Positions 26,767-34,584 of a stretch of 64,000 nucleotides of DNA are shown in pieces. The position numbers and the translations under genes are program-made. The stretch is from Actinomycetes bacterium (GTDB lineage Bacteria; Actinomycetota; Acidimicrobiia; Acidimicrobiales; Bog-793). The stretch lies in the NCBI GenBank assembly GCA_021798985.1, contig JAJZBI010000015.1, positions 25,967-89,966 of the forward strand, in the 5' to 3' direction. Every line of letters begins with the position of its first letter. Within the stretch, counting starts at the first letter, position 1. The notes under the pieces are model-generated. The model made no database searches and had not been told where the DNA came from. It was given only the letters and a program-made list of their open reading frames with translations.

Positions 26767-27416
26767 GCGGCTGCGGGGACGAAGCGGACGCGGTCGCCAG
26801 GCGCAAAGCGCGCCGGCGACTGGCGGTCGAGGTCCCACAGCCAGGCGTCGCAGCGGCCGATGAGCTGCCAGCCACCCGGCGAGGCGCGCGGGTAGATGCC
26901 GGTGTACTCGTCGGCGACGCCCACGCTGCCGGCCTCGACGCGCGTGCGGGGGGTGCTGCGGCGCGCCACTCGGTGGGGCGCGAGCCCCGCGAGGTAGGCG
27001 AAGCCGGGAGCGAAGCCCAAGAACGCCACTCGGTGCTCGCGCGCGCAGTGCAGCTCGATGAAGGCCTCCCGCCCCATCCCGAGCTGCTCGGCGACGACCT
27101 CGAGGTCCTCCCCGTCGTAACGGATTTCCAGCTCGTGGAGCCGGCCCGAGCTGGCCGCGGCCGGATCGGGCGACCAGCTGGCGAGCTCGTCGCAGAAGGC
27201 CGCCGGATCCGCCAGGCCGTCGAACAACACGGTGCGCGCTCCGGCCACGATGTCGCTCGCCGGCCCGAGCTGGCCGGCCGCCCGCCGGCGCATCGCTTCG
27301 GCGGCGTAGGCCCAGACCTGCTCGAGACCGTCGAGCTCGAGGAGCACGGCGTGGGTTCCCACCACGCGCGATGCCGCTCCGCCGGCCGATGGGCGTGGCG
27401 AGCGCTCGGTCTCCAC
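26763..27416 (-). CDS. pxpB: 5-oxoprolinase subunit B (KipI family)
   Basis: A 217-residue subunit B of 5-oxoprolinase. The family signature VAFLGFAPGFAYLAGL (about 133-148) and the C-terminal SPGGWQLIGRCDAWLWD are clear, as is TGIYPRASPGGW. GTG 27416 is 39 bases from the divergent pcp start. The same frame stays open for more than 2.6 kb upstream, but that is the shadow of pcp, pxpA and the SDR gene on the other strand. In Bacillus the homologue KipI also inhibits a sporulation kinase; here the gene company points to pyroglutamate metabolism. Confidence 0.93.
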   Translation of the reverse strand: METERSPRPSAGGAASRVVGTHAVLLELDGLEQVWAYAAEAMRRRAAGQLGPASDIVAGARTVLFDGLADPAAFCDELASWSPDPAAASSGRLHELEIRYDGEDLEVVAEQLGMGREAFIELHCAREHRVAFLGFAPGFAYLAGLAPHRVARRSTPRTRVEAGSVGVADEYTGIYPRASPGGWQLIGRCDAWLWDLDRQSPARFAPGDRVRFVPAAA

Positions 27417-27455
27417 GGGAGAATTATCCTGCAGCCGGCGAGAGGGCGGGAGGCC
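27417..27455. promoter_or_regulatory. Very short divergent promoter region, pxpBC / pcp-pxpA
   Basis: Only 39 bases separate the two divergent start codons. The stretch includes AGAATTATCC, the only AT-rich patch, and the pcp Shine-Dalgarno GGGAGG. At least one promoter must lie inside a coding region, or transcripts must be leaderless or antisense-overlapping. Confidence 0.5.
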
Positions 27456-28079
27456 ATGGCGACGACGGTGCTCTTGACCGGCTTCGGGCCGTTCGGCGCG
27501 GTGCGCGAGAACCCGAGCGCCGCGCTGGTGGCGCGACTCGACGGTGAGGAGATCGCCGGCGCGACCGTGCGCGGCGTGATTCTCGACGTCGCGACCGAGC
27601 GCGTCGGCGGCCAGCTCACCGCTGCCATCGCCGCCCACCGTCCCGCCATGGTGCTCGGCACCGGTGTGGCGGCGGGGCGCTGCGCGCTGGCGTTCGAGCG
27701 GGTGGCGGTGAACCTCCGCGACTTCGCGATCGCCGATGTCGATGGCGCGCAGCCCTGCGACGTGAGTGTCGTCGAGGGCGCCCCCGACGGCTTGCTCGCC
27801 ACCTTGCCCCTGCGGGCGATGCTCACGGCGTGCCGCGACGCCGCCGTGCCGGCCTACCTGTCCCTCACCGCCGGTGCCTACGTCTGCAACCAGCTCTTCT
27901 ACCTCGCCGTCCTCGCGGGGCGGCGGGACGGCTTTGCCGCCGGCTTCCTCCACCTGCCGCTCGCCCCGTCCTCGGTGCCGCCAGGCAGCGAGGCTCCGGT
28001 TCCGACGATGGAGCTGGAGACGATGGAGCGAGGCCTTCGTGCCGCGCTCCTCGCCGCCCTCGCACCGAGCGGCGGCTAG
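27456..28079 (+). CDS. pcp: Pyroglutamyl-peptidase I (pyrrolidone-carboxylate peptidase)
   Basis: Cysteine peptidase (C15) that removes N-terminal pyroglutamate from peptides. LLTGFGPFGAVRENPS opens the fold. The triad is present as Glu81 in FERVAVN, Cys144 in AYVCNQLFY and His166 in GFLHLPLAP. At 207 residues it is of usual length. ATG 27456 follows GGGAGG. Supplies 5-oxoproline to PxpABC encoded by the three neighbouring genes; pxpA starts 9 bases after its stop. Confidence 0.94.
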   Translation: MATTVLLTGFGPFGAVRENPSAALVARLDGEEIAGATVRGVILDVATERVGGQLTAAIAAHRPAMVLGTGVAAGRCALAFERVAVNLRDFAIADVDGAQPCDVSVVEGAPDGLLATLPLRAMLTACRDAAVPAYLSLTAGAYVCNQLFYLAVLAGRRDGFAAGFLHLPLAPSSVPPGSEAPVPTMELETMERGLRAALLAALAPSGG

Positions 28080-28088
28080 CGGGCCGCC

Positions 28089-28853
28089 GTGGAGCGCGCG
28101 ATCGACCTCAACGCCGATCTCGGCGAGGGCTACGGAGCCTTCGAGAAGGGCGACGACGCCGCCCTGCTCGAGATCGTGACGAGCGCCAACGTCGCCTGCG
28201 GCTTCCACGCCGGGGACCCGGCGCGCATGGCGCGCACCGCCCGACTCGCCGCCGCGCGCGGCGTCGTCATCGGCGCGCACGTCGCCTATCCGGACTTGCG
28301 CGGCTTCGGGCGCCGCCACGTGGCACTCACGAGCGAGGAGCTGCGCGCCGACGTCACCTACCAGATCGGCGCGCTGTCGGCGATCTGCGCGGCGGTCGGC
28401 ACTCGGGTCGCCTTCGTCAAGGCGCACGGTGCCCTCTACAACGACGCGGCCGATGACGCCCGCGTGGCCGGCGACCTCGTCGAGGCGGTTGCCCGCCTCG
28501 ACGGTCACCTCGGCATCGTGGCGCTCGCCGGCAGCGTCCTTGCGGACCTCGCCGGGGCCCGCGGCTGCCCGGTGGTGCGCGAGGGGTTCCCCGACCGCGC
28601 CTATCTGGCCACGGGGCGACTCGCCCCGCGCGACCGGCCCGGTGCGTGCATCGAGGAGGCCGGCGAGATCGCGGCTCGCGCCATCGCGATCGCACGGGGC
28701 GACGAGATCGATTCGATCGATGGCTCGCCCCTCTCGCTCGAGGCCGACACCATCTGCGTGCACGGGGACGCTCCCGGAGCCGTCACTGCGGCCCGGGCGA
28801 TTCGCGAGGCCCTGGCGGAGGCCGGCGTCATGCTGCGGCCAGCGCTCGCGTGA
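28089..28853 (+). CDS. pxpA: 5-oxoprolinase subunit A (LamB/YcsF family)
   Basis: A 254-residue subunit A of 5-oxoprolinase. Diagnostic motifs are IDLNADLGEGYGAF (5-18), TSANVACGFHAGDP (about 31-44), GAHVAYPDLRGFGRR and VKAHGALYN, with VREGFPDRAYLATGRL in the C-terminal half and CVHGDAPGAV near the end. GTG 28089, 9 bases after pcp. With pxpB and pxpC this completes the enzyme, so the locus converts pyroglutamyl peptides to free glutamate. Confidence 0.94.
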   Translation: MERAIDLNADLGEGYGAFEKGDDAALLEIVTSANVACGFHAGDPARMARTARLAAARGVVIGAHVAYPDLRGFGRRHVALTSEELRADVTYQIGALSAICAAVGTRVAFVKAHGALYNDAADDARVAGDLVEAVARLDGHLGIVALAGSVLADLAGARGCPVVREGFPDRAYLATGRLAPRDRPGACIEEAGEIAARAIAIARGDEIDSIDGSPLSLEADTICVHGDAPGAVTAARAIREALAEAGVMLRPALA

Positions 28854-28892
28854 AGCGCCGCCCTGGCCTCGCCGGGCTGGTAGACAGCGGGC

Positions 28893-29693
28893 ATGCCAGC
28901 CGAAAAGCGAACAGGAGAGACCGTGGTCGTGGTGACGGGCGCCGCCCGCGGTCTTGGGCGTAGCACCGCCGAGAAGCTGGCGGCCCCGGGGGTGCGGCTC
29001 GTCCTCGTGGACGTCGCCGACCAGTCGGCCACCGTCGCGGCGGTGCGGGGGCGTGGCGCGACGGCCGACGCCGTGCAGGTGGACGTCTCGAGCGAGGACC
29101 AAGTGGTTGGGCTCGCCCGCACCCTCGCCGCCGCCCACGGGGCGCCCGACGTGCTCGTCAACAACGCCGGGATCTCGCTGCTTCGTCGGGCCGAGGAGAC
29201 CTCCCTTGCGCAGTGGCACGACGTACTCGCCGTCAACCTCACCGGCCCTTTCCTTTGTTGCCGGGAGCTCGGGGCGCTGATGCTGGCGCGCGGCGCCGGC
29301 TCGATCGTCAACGTGGCCTCGGTCGCCGGCCTGCGTGCCGTGGCGGACCGCGCTGCGTACAACGCCTCCAAGCACGGCTTGATCGGCCTCACCGTGACCC
29401 TCGCGGCCGAATGGGGCGGGCGCGGCGTGCGCGTCAACGCCGTCTGCCCGGGGTGGATCAAGACCGAGATGGACGAAGCAGACCAGGCGAGCGGTGCGTA
29501 CCGCGACGAGGACATCGAAAACCAGGTGCCGATGGGGCGCTTCGCGTCGCCGGGCGATGTCGCCGAGGCCATTGCCTTCCTCGCCGATCCCGCAAAGAGC
29601 GCTTTTGTGAACGGGGTCGCCCTCCCGGTCGACGGTGGCTGGGTCGCCGACGCCAGCTGGACCTCGCTGCGCCTCGCGGCACGCGGGCGCTAG
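28893..29693 (+). CDS. Short-chain dehydrogenase/reductase (SDR)
   Basis: A 266-residue classical SDR. Cofactor motif TGAARGLG (15-22), VNNAG (about 88-92), catalytic Ser in VNVASVAGL and YNASK (about 150-154), followed by VNAVCPGWIKTEM. An Asp in VLVDVAD after strand 2 suggests NAD rather than NADP. Starts 39 bases after pxpA in the same direction and may be co-transcribed, but its substrate is not linked in any evident way to pyroglutamate. Confidence 0.9.
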   Translation: MPAEKRTGETVVVVTGAARGLGRSTAEKLAAPGVRLVLVDVADQSATVAAVRGRGATADAVQVDVSSEDQVVGLARTLAAAHGAPDVLVNNAGISLLRRAEETSLAQWHDVLAVNLTGPFLCCRELGALMLARGAGSIVNVASVAGLRAVADRAAYNASKHGLIGLTVTLAAEWGGRGVRVNAVCPGWIKTEMDEADQASGAYRDEDIENQVPMGRFASPGDVAEAIAFLADPAKSAFVNGVALPVDGGWVADASWTSLRLAARGR

Positions 29694-29700
29694 CCCGCGC

Positions 29701-29734
29701 CACCGCCGAGTCGCACCGCCGAGTCGCACCGCCG
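29701..29734 (+). repeat. 13-base tandem repeat (CACCGCCGAGTCG x2.6)
   Basis: Two perfect copies at 29701-29713 and 29714-29726 and 8 bases of a third, directly behind the SDR stop codon. Not in a coding frame I can support; probably replication slippage in the intergenic region. Confidence 0.8.
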
Positions 29735-29834
29735 TTCGGACCAGCCCGGCCATCGCGACCCCAGGCTGCCCGCTCCACTGCCCGAAGGGTCCGCCGCGCT
29801 GTGCCCGGCGCGCCACTTGGCCGAAGGAGAGGGG

Positions 29835-30095
29835 GTGACCCTCGCCGTTGTCTCGAACGCCCGCCGAGCGCTCGCTGATGCCCCGTGCCCCTTGCCGCGC
29901 ATCGCCCATCTCGGGACCGACGAGCACGGTCCGGTCGTGGTCGTGGTCACCGACGCCTTCTGCCGCCCCGGCCAAGGGGTCGTCGCTCGGCTGGGGGCCG
30001 ACGGCCGGGTCGGCTCGACGCTCGCCTCGGCGCGCCTGCGTCTCGACGCCGTCCGCTACCACCTGCCCCATCGCCCGCTGCCGCGCGAGTCATGA
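29835..30095 (+). CDS. Small protein of unknown function
   Basis: An 86-residue protein that I do not recognise. GTG 29835 has AAGGAGA starting 11 bases upstream, which is better than chance. The sequence is protein-like: TLAVVSNARRALADAPCPL, a strand GPVVVVVTDAF (about 37-47), then VVARLGADGRVGSTLASARL and an amphipathic RLDAVRYHLPHR tail. Two Cys at non-paired positions. Convergent with another small gene. Could be a false positive because minus-strand frames are also open here. Confidence 0.5.
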   Translation: MTLAVVSNARRALADAPCPLPRIAHLGTDEHGPVVVVVTDAFCRPGQGVVARLGADGRVGSTLASARLRLDAVRYHLPHRPLPRES

Positions 30096-30125
30096 GCCGA
30101 GCGTCTCGCCGGGCGGGCGCTCTTA

Positions 30126-30332
30126 TCACCAGCCGCTCGTGAGGGCCGCCCGCCGACGCCACATGGCGAGCGGCGCGGCCACGTGGCGACGCTCGGTGAA
30201 GAGCGCCGTCAGGCGCCGCCGGGTGCGGGTGCGCCCGAGCGAGTCACCCTCGACGCCGCGCCGCGCCGCGCCGGCCGACAGGAGCTCGCGGCGGTGCTGT
30301 GCGGCGAGGTCCTTGACGAAGTAGGGGTTCAT
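30126..30332 (-). CDS. Small actinobacterial protein beginning MNPYFVKDLAAQHRREL
   Basis: A 68-residue Arg/Ala-rich protein. Short proteins with the opening MNPY(x)x-x-LA(A)x-x-R-R-x-x-L-L are common and unstudied in actinobacteria. ATG 30332 follows AGGAGGAG at ideal spacing, strongly supporting translation. The N-terminal about 20 residues can form an amphipathic helix; the rest is basic. It shares its upstream region (160 bases) with the divergent Crp-like regulator gene. No function known to me. Confidence 0.65.
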   Translation of the reverse strand: MNPYFVKDLAAQHRRELLSAGAARRGVEGDSLGRTRTRRRLTALFTERRHVAAPLAMWRRRAALTSGW

Positions 30333-30491
30333 GGCGCTCCTCCTGGCATCGGCTCGGTGGCGTCGACCGCCCGGTCCAAGGATGCGCTCGGCCGCGCCGG
30401 CGACTTGTCGGCGAGCGGACCGTCGCTGTGACAAGTTTGCGACACGGCGATGCGGCGATCGCCGGTGCGGAGGAGACCGAGAGGAGTCGAG

Positions 30492-31169
30492 GTGCCTGAC
30501 CAGCCCGCCGGCGAGGTGCTCCGTGCCAGTTCGCTGTTCGGTGCGCTCGATGACGCGTCGCTCGCGGCCCTCCTTCAGGCCGGCCGCCGGCGCACCGTGC
30601 AGCGTGGTGGATTCCTCTTCTTCGAAGGCGACGACTCCACCTCGCTGGTCGTGCTCGTCGCCGGACGCCTCAAGCTCGTGGTGACCTCTCCTGGCGGCGA
30701 GCAGTTGCTGCTCGGCACGCTCGAGCCCCCCGCCGTGCTCGGGGAGATCGGGGTGATCGACGGTGGCCCGCGTTCGGCGACCGCTGAGGTCCTCGAGGAT
30801 GCGACCGTGCTCATGTTCCCGGCGGCAGAGATCTGGCGACTGCTGCGCGCGGACTTCGTCTTCGTCGAGGCGATGCTCACGCATCTCACCCGGCGTACCC
30901 GGACGCTCACCAAGACCACCGCCGATCTGGTCTTCTTGGACCTGCCGGGTCGCCTCGCTCGCCTCCTTGCCGAGACGACCGCGGGGGATGCCGCCGGGGG
31001 GCTGCGCGGTCTCAGCCAGGCCGAGCTCGGCCAGCGGGTCGGGGCCAGCCGCCAGAGCGTCAACGCGGCGCTTCAGATGTTCGCCCGCCGCCGCTGGGTA
31101 GAGCTCTCGCGCCAGCAAGTCAGCGTGCTCGACGCCGAGGCGCTCGAGCGATTTGCTGTTGAGCGCTGA
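30492..31169 (+). CDS. Crp/Fnr-family transcriptional regulator
   Basis: A 225-residue regulator. The cyclic-nucleotide-binding-like domain (about 10-125) has FFEGDDSTSLVVLVAGRLKL and GEIGVIDGGPRSATAEV; the latter keeps the G-E-x5-G-x-RSA pattern of the phosphate-binding cassette, so cAMP binding is plausible. The C-terminal HTH is LSQAELGQRVGASRQSVNAA (about 173-192). No Cys cluster for Fe-S. GTG 30492 follows GAGGAG; the frame is open 42 bases further upstream. Confidence 0.9.
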   Translation: MPDQPAGEVLRASSLFGALDDASLAALLQAGRRRTVQRGGFLFFEGDDSTSLVVLVAGRLKLVVTSPGGEQLLLGTLEPPAVLGEIGVIDGGPRSATAEVLEDATVLMFPAAEIWRLLRADFVFVEAMLTHLTRRTRTLTKTTADLVFLDLPGRLARLLAETTAGDAAGGLRGLSQAELGQRVGASRQSVNAALQMFARRRWVELSRQQVSVLDAEALERFAVER

Positions 31170-31288
31170 TGGCGCATTGCGCCGGCCCGGACGACCGCTG
31201 AGCCTCGCCGATCGGCGAGGGCCGCTCGATAGCGTGCCGGTGGGCGGCCGCGCGAGATGGCCGGACCGGCGCGAAGCGAGGTGCAGCC

Positions 31289-32827
31289 ATGGCGCACGAG
31301 ACGAACGAACCATCGGCGAGCGAGCGCCGACCCCTCGCTGGGAGCGAGCGCCCCTTGCCGAGCGACGAGATGGTCGGCGAGATCGATGCCGCCGAGCCCG
31401 CCGTCGTCTCGGTCTACGTCCGCGGCGAGATCCCCGCTCCGGGTGGGCGCACCCGCGAGGAGCTCGCCGAGGCCTTTGGAGCCGCCACCGCTGATCTCGA
31501 GGCGGTGCGGGCCTTTGCCGAGCGGGCAGGGCTCACCGTCACCGACGTCGACCGGGCTCGCCGGCGAGTCGAACTGCGCGCGAGTGCGGGCGCGCTCGCG
31601 GCGGCCTTCGGCGCAACGCTCCGCCGCCACCGCCGCACCGATGGCACGACCTACCGCGCCCAGCACGGGCCCGTCTACCTCCCCGATGAGCTCCACCAGA
31701 TCGTGACCGGGGTCTTCGGCCTCGACGAGCGTCGTGCTGCCGAGCCGCACTTCCGGCCGAAGAAGGATGCGACGCGCGTGTACAGCCCGATCGAGGTCGC
31801 CACGGCGTACGCCTTCCCGGCCGGAGCCTCCGGCGCCGGAGAGTGCATCGGCCTCGTCGAGCTGGGCGGGGGGTTTCGGACCGCAGACCTCGAGGCCTAC
31901 TTCGCGGACCTCAAGGTCTCGGCGCCTTCGGTCACCGCCATTTCCGTCGATGGAGCGACCAACCAGCCCGGCACCCCGAACGGCCCGGACGGCGAGGTGA
32001 TGCTCGATATCGAGGTGGCGGGCGCGGTCGCGCCGGGAGCGCGCATCGCCGTGTACTTCGCGCCCAACACCGACCAGGGGTTCCTCGATGCGGTCAGCGC
32101 GGCGGTGCACGACACCGGCAACCGGCCCTCGGTGATCTCGATCAGCTGGGGCAGCGCCGAGAGCACCTGGAGCGCCCAGGCGATGGCCGAGATGGACCGG
32201 GCGATCGCCGCCGCCGCGGCGATCGGGGTGAGCGTGACCGTGGCGGCGGGGGACAACGGATCGAGCGACGGCCAGAGTGACGGTCTTGCCCACGTCGACT
32301 TCCCGGCATCGTCCCCCCACGCGCTGGCGTGCGGGGGCACACGCCTTGAAGCCCAAGGTGCCGTGATCTCGAGCGAGGTCGTGTGGAACGACGGACCGGG
32401 TCTTGGTGCGACGGGCGGCGGGGTGAGCGCGGTCTTCCCGGTGCCCAGCTATCAAGACGGTGCCGGCGTTCCGCCGTCGGTCAATCCCGGAGCCCACCGC
32501 GGCCGTGGCGTCCCCGACGTCGCCGGGGACGCGGACCCCGACACGGGCTATCGCGTGCAGGTCGACGGCGAGGTGCTGCCGATCGGTGGGACGAGCGCCG
32601 TGGCGCCGCTGTGGGCGGGCCTGATCGCCTGCCTCAACCAACAGCTGGGACGGCCGGTCGGGCTGCTCCAGCCGTTCTTGTATGCCAAGGGCGCCTCGAG
32701 CCTCCACGACATCACGAGTGGTTCCAACGGTGCCTATAGCGCCGGTCCGGGATGGGATGCCTGCACCGGGCTTGGCTCGCCCGACGGCACAGCGCTCGTC
32801 GCAGCGCTGCGGGCGGCGGGGACCTAG
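31289..32827 (+). CDS. Kumamolisin-type S53 peptidase (sedolisin)
   Basis: A 512-residue acid-active serine peptidase. The activation domain spans about 20-160. The catalytic set is Glu236 and Asp240 in GEVMLDIEVAG, Asp322 in AAGDNGSSDG, and Ser436 in GGTSAVAPLW; the spacings (4, 86, 114) equal those of kumamolisin. The C-terminal Ca site is GPGWDACTGLGSPDG. There is no signal peptide: the N-terminus is Glu/Ser-rich. Secretion must be non-classical, as discussed for some kumamolisins, or the enzyme is intracellular. ATG 31289. Confidence 0.92.
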   Translation: MAHETNEPSASERRPLAGSERPLPSDEMVGEIDAAEPAVVSVYVRGEIPAPGGRTREELAEAFGAATADLEAVRAFAERAGLTVTDVDRARRRVELRASAGALAAAFGATLRRHRRTDGTTYRAQHGPVYLPDELHQIVTGVFGLDERRAAEPHFRPKKDATRVYSPIEVATAYAFPAGASGAGECIGLVELGGGFRTADLEAYFADLKVSAPSVTAISVDGATNQPGTPNGPDGEVMLDIEVAGAVAPGARIAVYFAPNTDQGFLDAVSAAVHDTGNRPSVISISWGSAESTWSAQAMAEMDRAIAAAAAIGVSVTVAAGDNGSSDGQSDGLAHVDFPASSPHALACGGTRLEAQGAVISSEVVWNDGPGLGATGGGVSAVFPVPSYQDGAGVPPSVNPGAHRGRGVPDVAGDADPDTGYRVQVDGEVLPIGGTSAVAPLWAGLIACLNQQLGRPVGLLQPFLYAKGASSLHDITSGSNGAYSAGPGWDACTGLGSPDGTALVAALRAAGT

Positions 32828-32873
32828 GCTCTCGCCCCGTCCTCGCTGCGCTCGTGGCGAGCGCGGCGAGCGC

Positions 32874-33809
32874 TCAGCCGACGGTGGCGAGGGCCGAGCC
32901 GTTGAGCGCGGCGACGAGGACCGCGAGCACGCGCTCGGCGTCCTCGTGGGGGAGCTGGCACGTGCCGGCGTTGCGGTGACCCCCGCCCGCGTAGGTGAGC
33001 ATGAGCGCCCCGATGTCTGAGGGGTTCGAGCGGTTGAGGATGGACTTTCCCGCGGCGAGCACCGTGTTCTGGCGTTGGCGGCCCCACAGGACGTGCACCG
33101 AGACGCTGGCGGAGGGGAAGAGCGCGTAGACCATGAAGCGGTTGCCGGCGTAGATGGTCTCTTCGCCGCGCAGGTCCACGATCGCGACCTCGCCCTCGAG
33201 GCGGGTGCAGCGCCGGAGCTGCTCGATGAAGCGCGCGGACTGCTCGCGATAGAGCAAGACGCGCTCGGCGACGTCCGGCAGCGCCAGCACCTCCTCGACG
33301 TCATGGGAGGCGCAGTAGTCGATGAGCTCCATCATCAAGTCGTAGTTGGAGATCGCGAAGTCGTGGAACCGTCCGAGGCCGGTGCGCGGGTCCATGATGA
33401 AGTTGAGGAGAGTCCAGCCCGTCGGCTCGAGGATCTCCTCGATCGTGTAGTCGGCCGAGTCCGCCTGGTCGACGGCGCGCATCAGCTCGTCGCTCACCGC
33501 CGGGAAGGCGGCGCGCCCGCCGAAGTGCTCATAGACGACCCGCGCCGCCGAGGGCGCCGCCGCGTCGATGACGTAGTTGTGGTGCCGGTCGCCGTTGCGC
33601 TGGACCTCGCTCGAGTGGTGGTCGAAGACAAGGTGCGCCTCGGGCCGGTAGGGGAGGTTGGTCGTGATGTCGCGACCGGTGAGTTGGACCGTACCTTCTT
33701 GGACGTCCTTGGGGTGTACGAAGGTGATCTCGTCGATCATGCCGAGCTGCTTCAGCAACATGGCACAGACCAGGCCGTCGAAGTCGCTGCGCGTCACCAG
33801 TCGGTACAT
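32874..33809 (-). CDS. DHH-family phosphoesterase
   Basis: A 311-residue phosphoesterase of the nanoRNase/exopolyphosphatase type. TRSDFDGLVCAMLL (6-19) corresponds to the first DxD metal motif, VFDHHSSE (about 60-67) to DHH, and the C-terminal DHHA1 domain ends with AGGGHRNAGTCQLP. Between them VDQADSADYTIEE supplies another Asp. ATG 33809 is preferred over the earlier in-frame ATG because GGAGGAGG lies upstream of it. Could act on short RNAs, pAp or cyclic dinucleotide products; pApG/pGpG turnover would interest given the EAL protein in this window, but that is only an idea. Confidence 0.85.
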   Translation of the reverse strand: MYRLVTRSDFDGLVCAMLLKQLGMIDEITFVHPKDVQEGTVQLTGRDITTNLPYRPEAHLVFDHHSSEVQRNGDRHHNYVIDAAAPSAARVVYEHFGGRAAFPAVSDELMRAVDQADSADYTIEEILEPTGWTLLNFIMDPRTGLGRFHDFAISNYDLMMELIDYCASHDVEEVLALPDVAERVLLYREQSARFIEQLRRCTRLEGEVAIVDLRGEETIYAGNRFMVYALFPSASVSVHVLWGRQRQNTVLAAGKSILNRSNPSDIGALMLTYAGGGHRNAGTCQLPHEDAERVLAVLVAALNGSALATVG

Positions 33810-34015
33810 CGGGTGGGGTCCTCCTCCGGCGAGCACGCGGCGCCGTCGTTGCACCTATCGGCACCGTGGATTTCGGACTGAACCGAGATCGCCCGATCGA
33901 CACGACGCCAGGCTCGGGACGCCGAGGTCCCGTGCCAGGCCGAGGCTCGCCCTGACTCCGGCGACCGGTCCGAGGTAGCGAGCGCCGCGCCGCCCGGGCG
34001 CTAGCGTGCGCTCCG

Positions 34016-34288
34016 ATGCTGATCATCGCGCTGCATCGCTCCTATGAGCGGACGTGTCGTTCGTGCGGCTACACCTGGACGGTCACCCGGCGTCAGGCAC
34101 AGCTGCACGTCACGCGCTCTCGGGCGGCGGCTCGCGTGCGCGGCTCGCAGAACTACTACGTCGAGAACGCCATCGAAGCCGCGGCAGCAGACGAAACGGC
34201 GCAGGTCGAACGCGCCGAGCAGTTCCGTCGCTGCGCCCGCTGCGGGCTCGACGACTTCGAGCAGCGCCGGCTTCGCCGGCGCGCGTAG
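34016..34288 (+). CDS. Small zinc-ribbon protein
   Basis: A 90-residue protein with CxxC pairs, CRSCGYTW (14-21) and CARCG near 73, separated by a helical, charged middle (YYVENAIEAAAADETAQ). This is the shape of a two-knuckle zinc ribbon, often nucleic-acid or protein binding. ATG 34016. No close named family recognised. Stands alone between the divergent DHH gene and an MFS gene; the 296 bases downstream contain no gene I can support. Confidence 0.65.
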   Translation: MLIIALHRSYERTCRSCGYTWTVTRRQAQLHVTRSRAAARVRGSQNYYVENAIEAAAADETAQVERAEQFRRCARCGLDDFEQRRLRRRA

Positions 34289-34584
34289 GCGATCGATCGG
34301 GCACCGGGGGTCCTCGGGCCACCGGCTATCGTCGCGATCGCCTCCTCGATGCCAGGCCTGTCCGGCGGCTCCAGCCTCACCGGGCGGGCATTGGAACCGG
34401 GGGGCGGGTCCGGTGCCGATCAGGTGGCGGGGCACGTGCCGGCCGCAGGGCGCGATGATCACGGGAGCGGGGCGCAGGCGATGGGGCGGGCGGGGCACTT
34501 GAACCGGTTCACACCTCGGACGAGGTGGTGCGCCACGCCGGCGGGTTCCGGGCGGAGACCGACCGGTGATCGCGATTGCCGGTG

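Noticed and set aside
26763..30071. Single minus-strand open frame of about 1100 codons
   Set aside because: Only the last 217 codons (pxpB) are real. The rest lies opposite pcp, pxpA and the SDR gene, which have clear catalytic motifs, and it reads as low-complexity Arg/Gly/Asp text.
31073..33304. Minus-strand open frame of about 743 codons
   Set aside because: Antisense shadow of the S53 peptidase gene, whose catalytic spacing is unmistakable.
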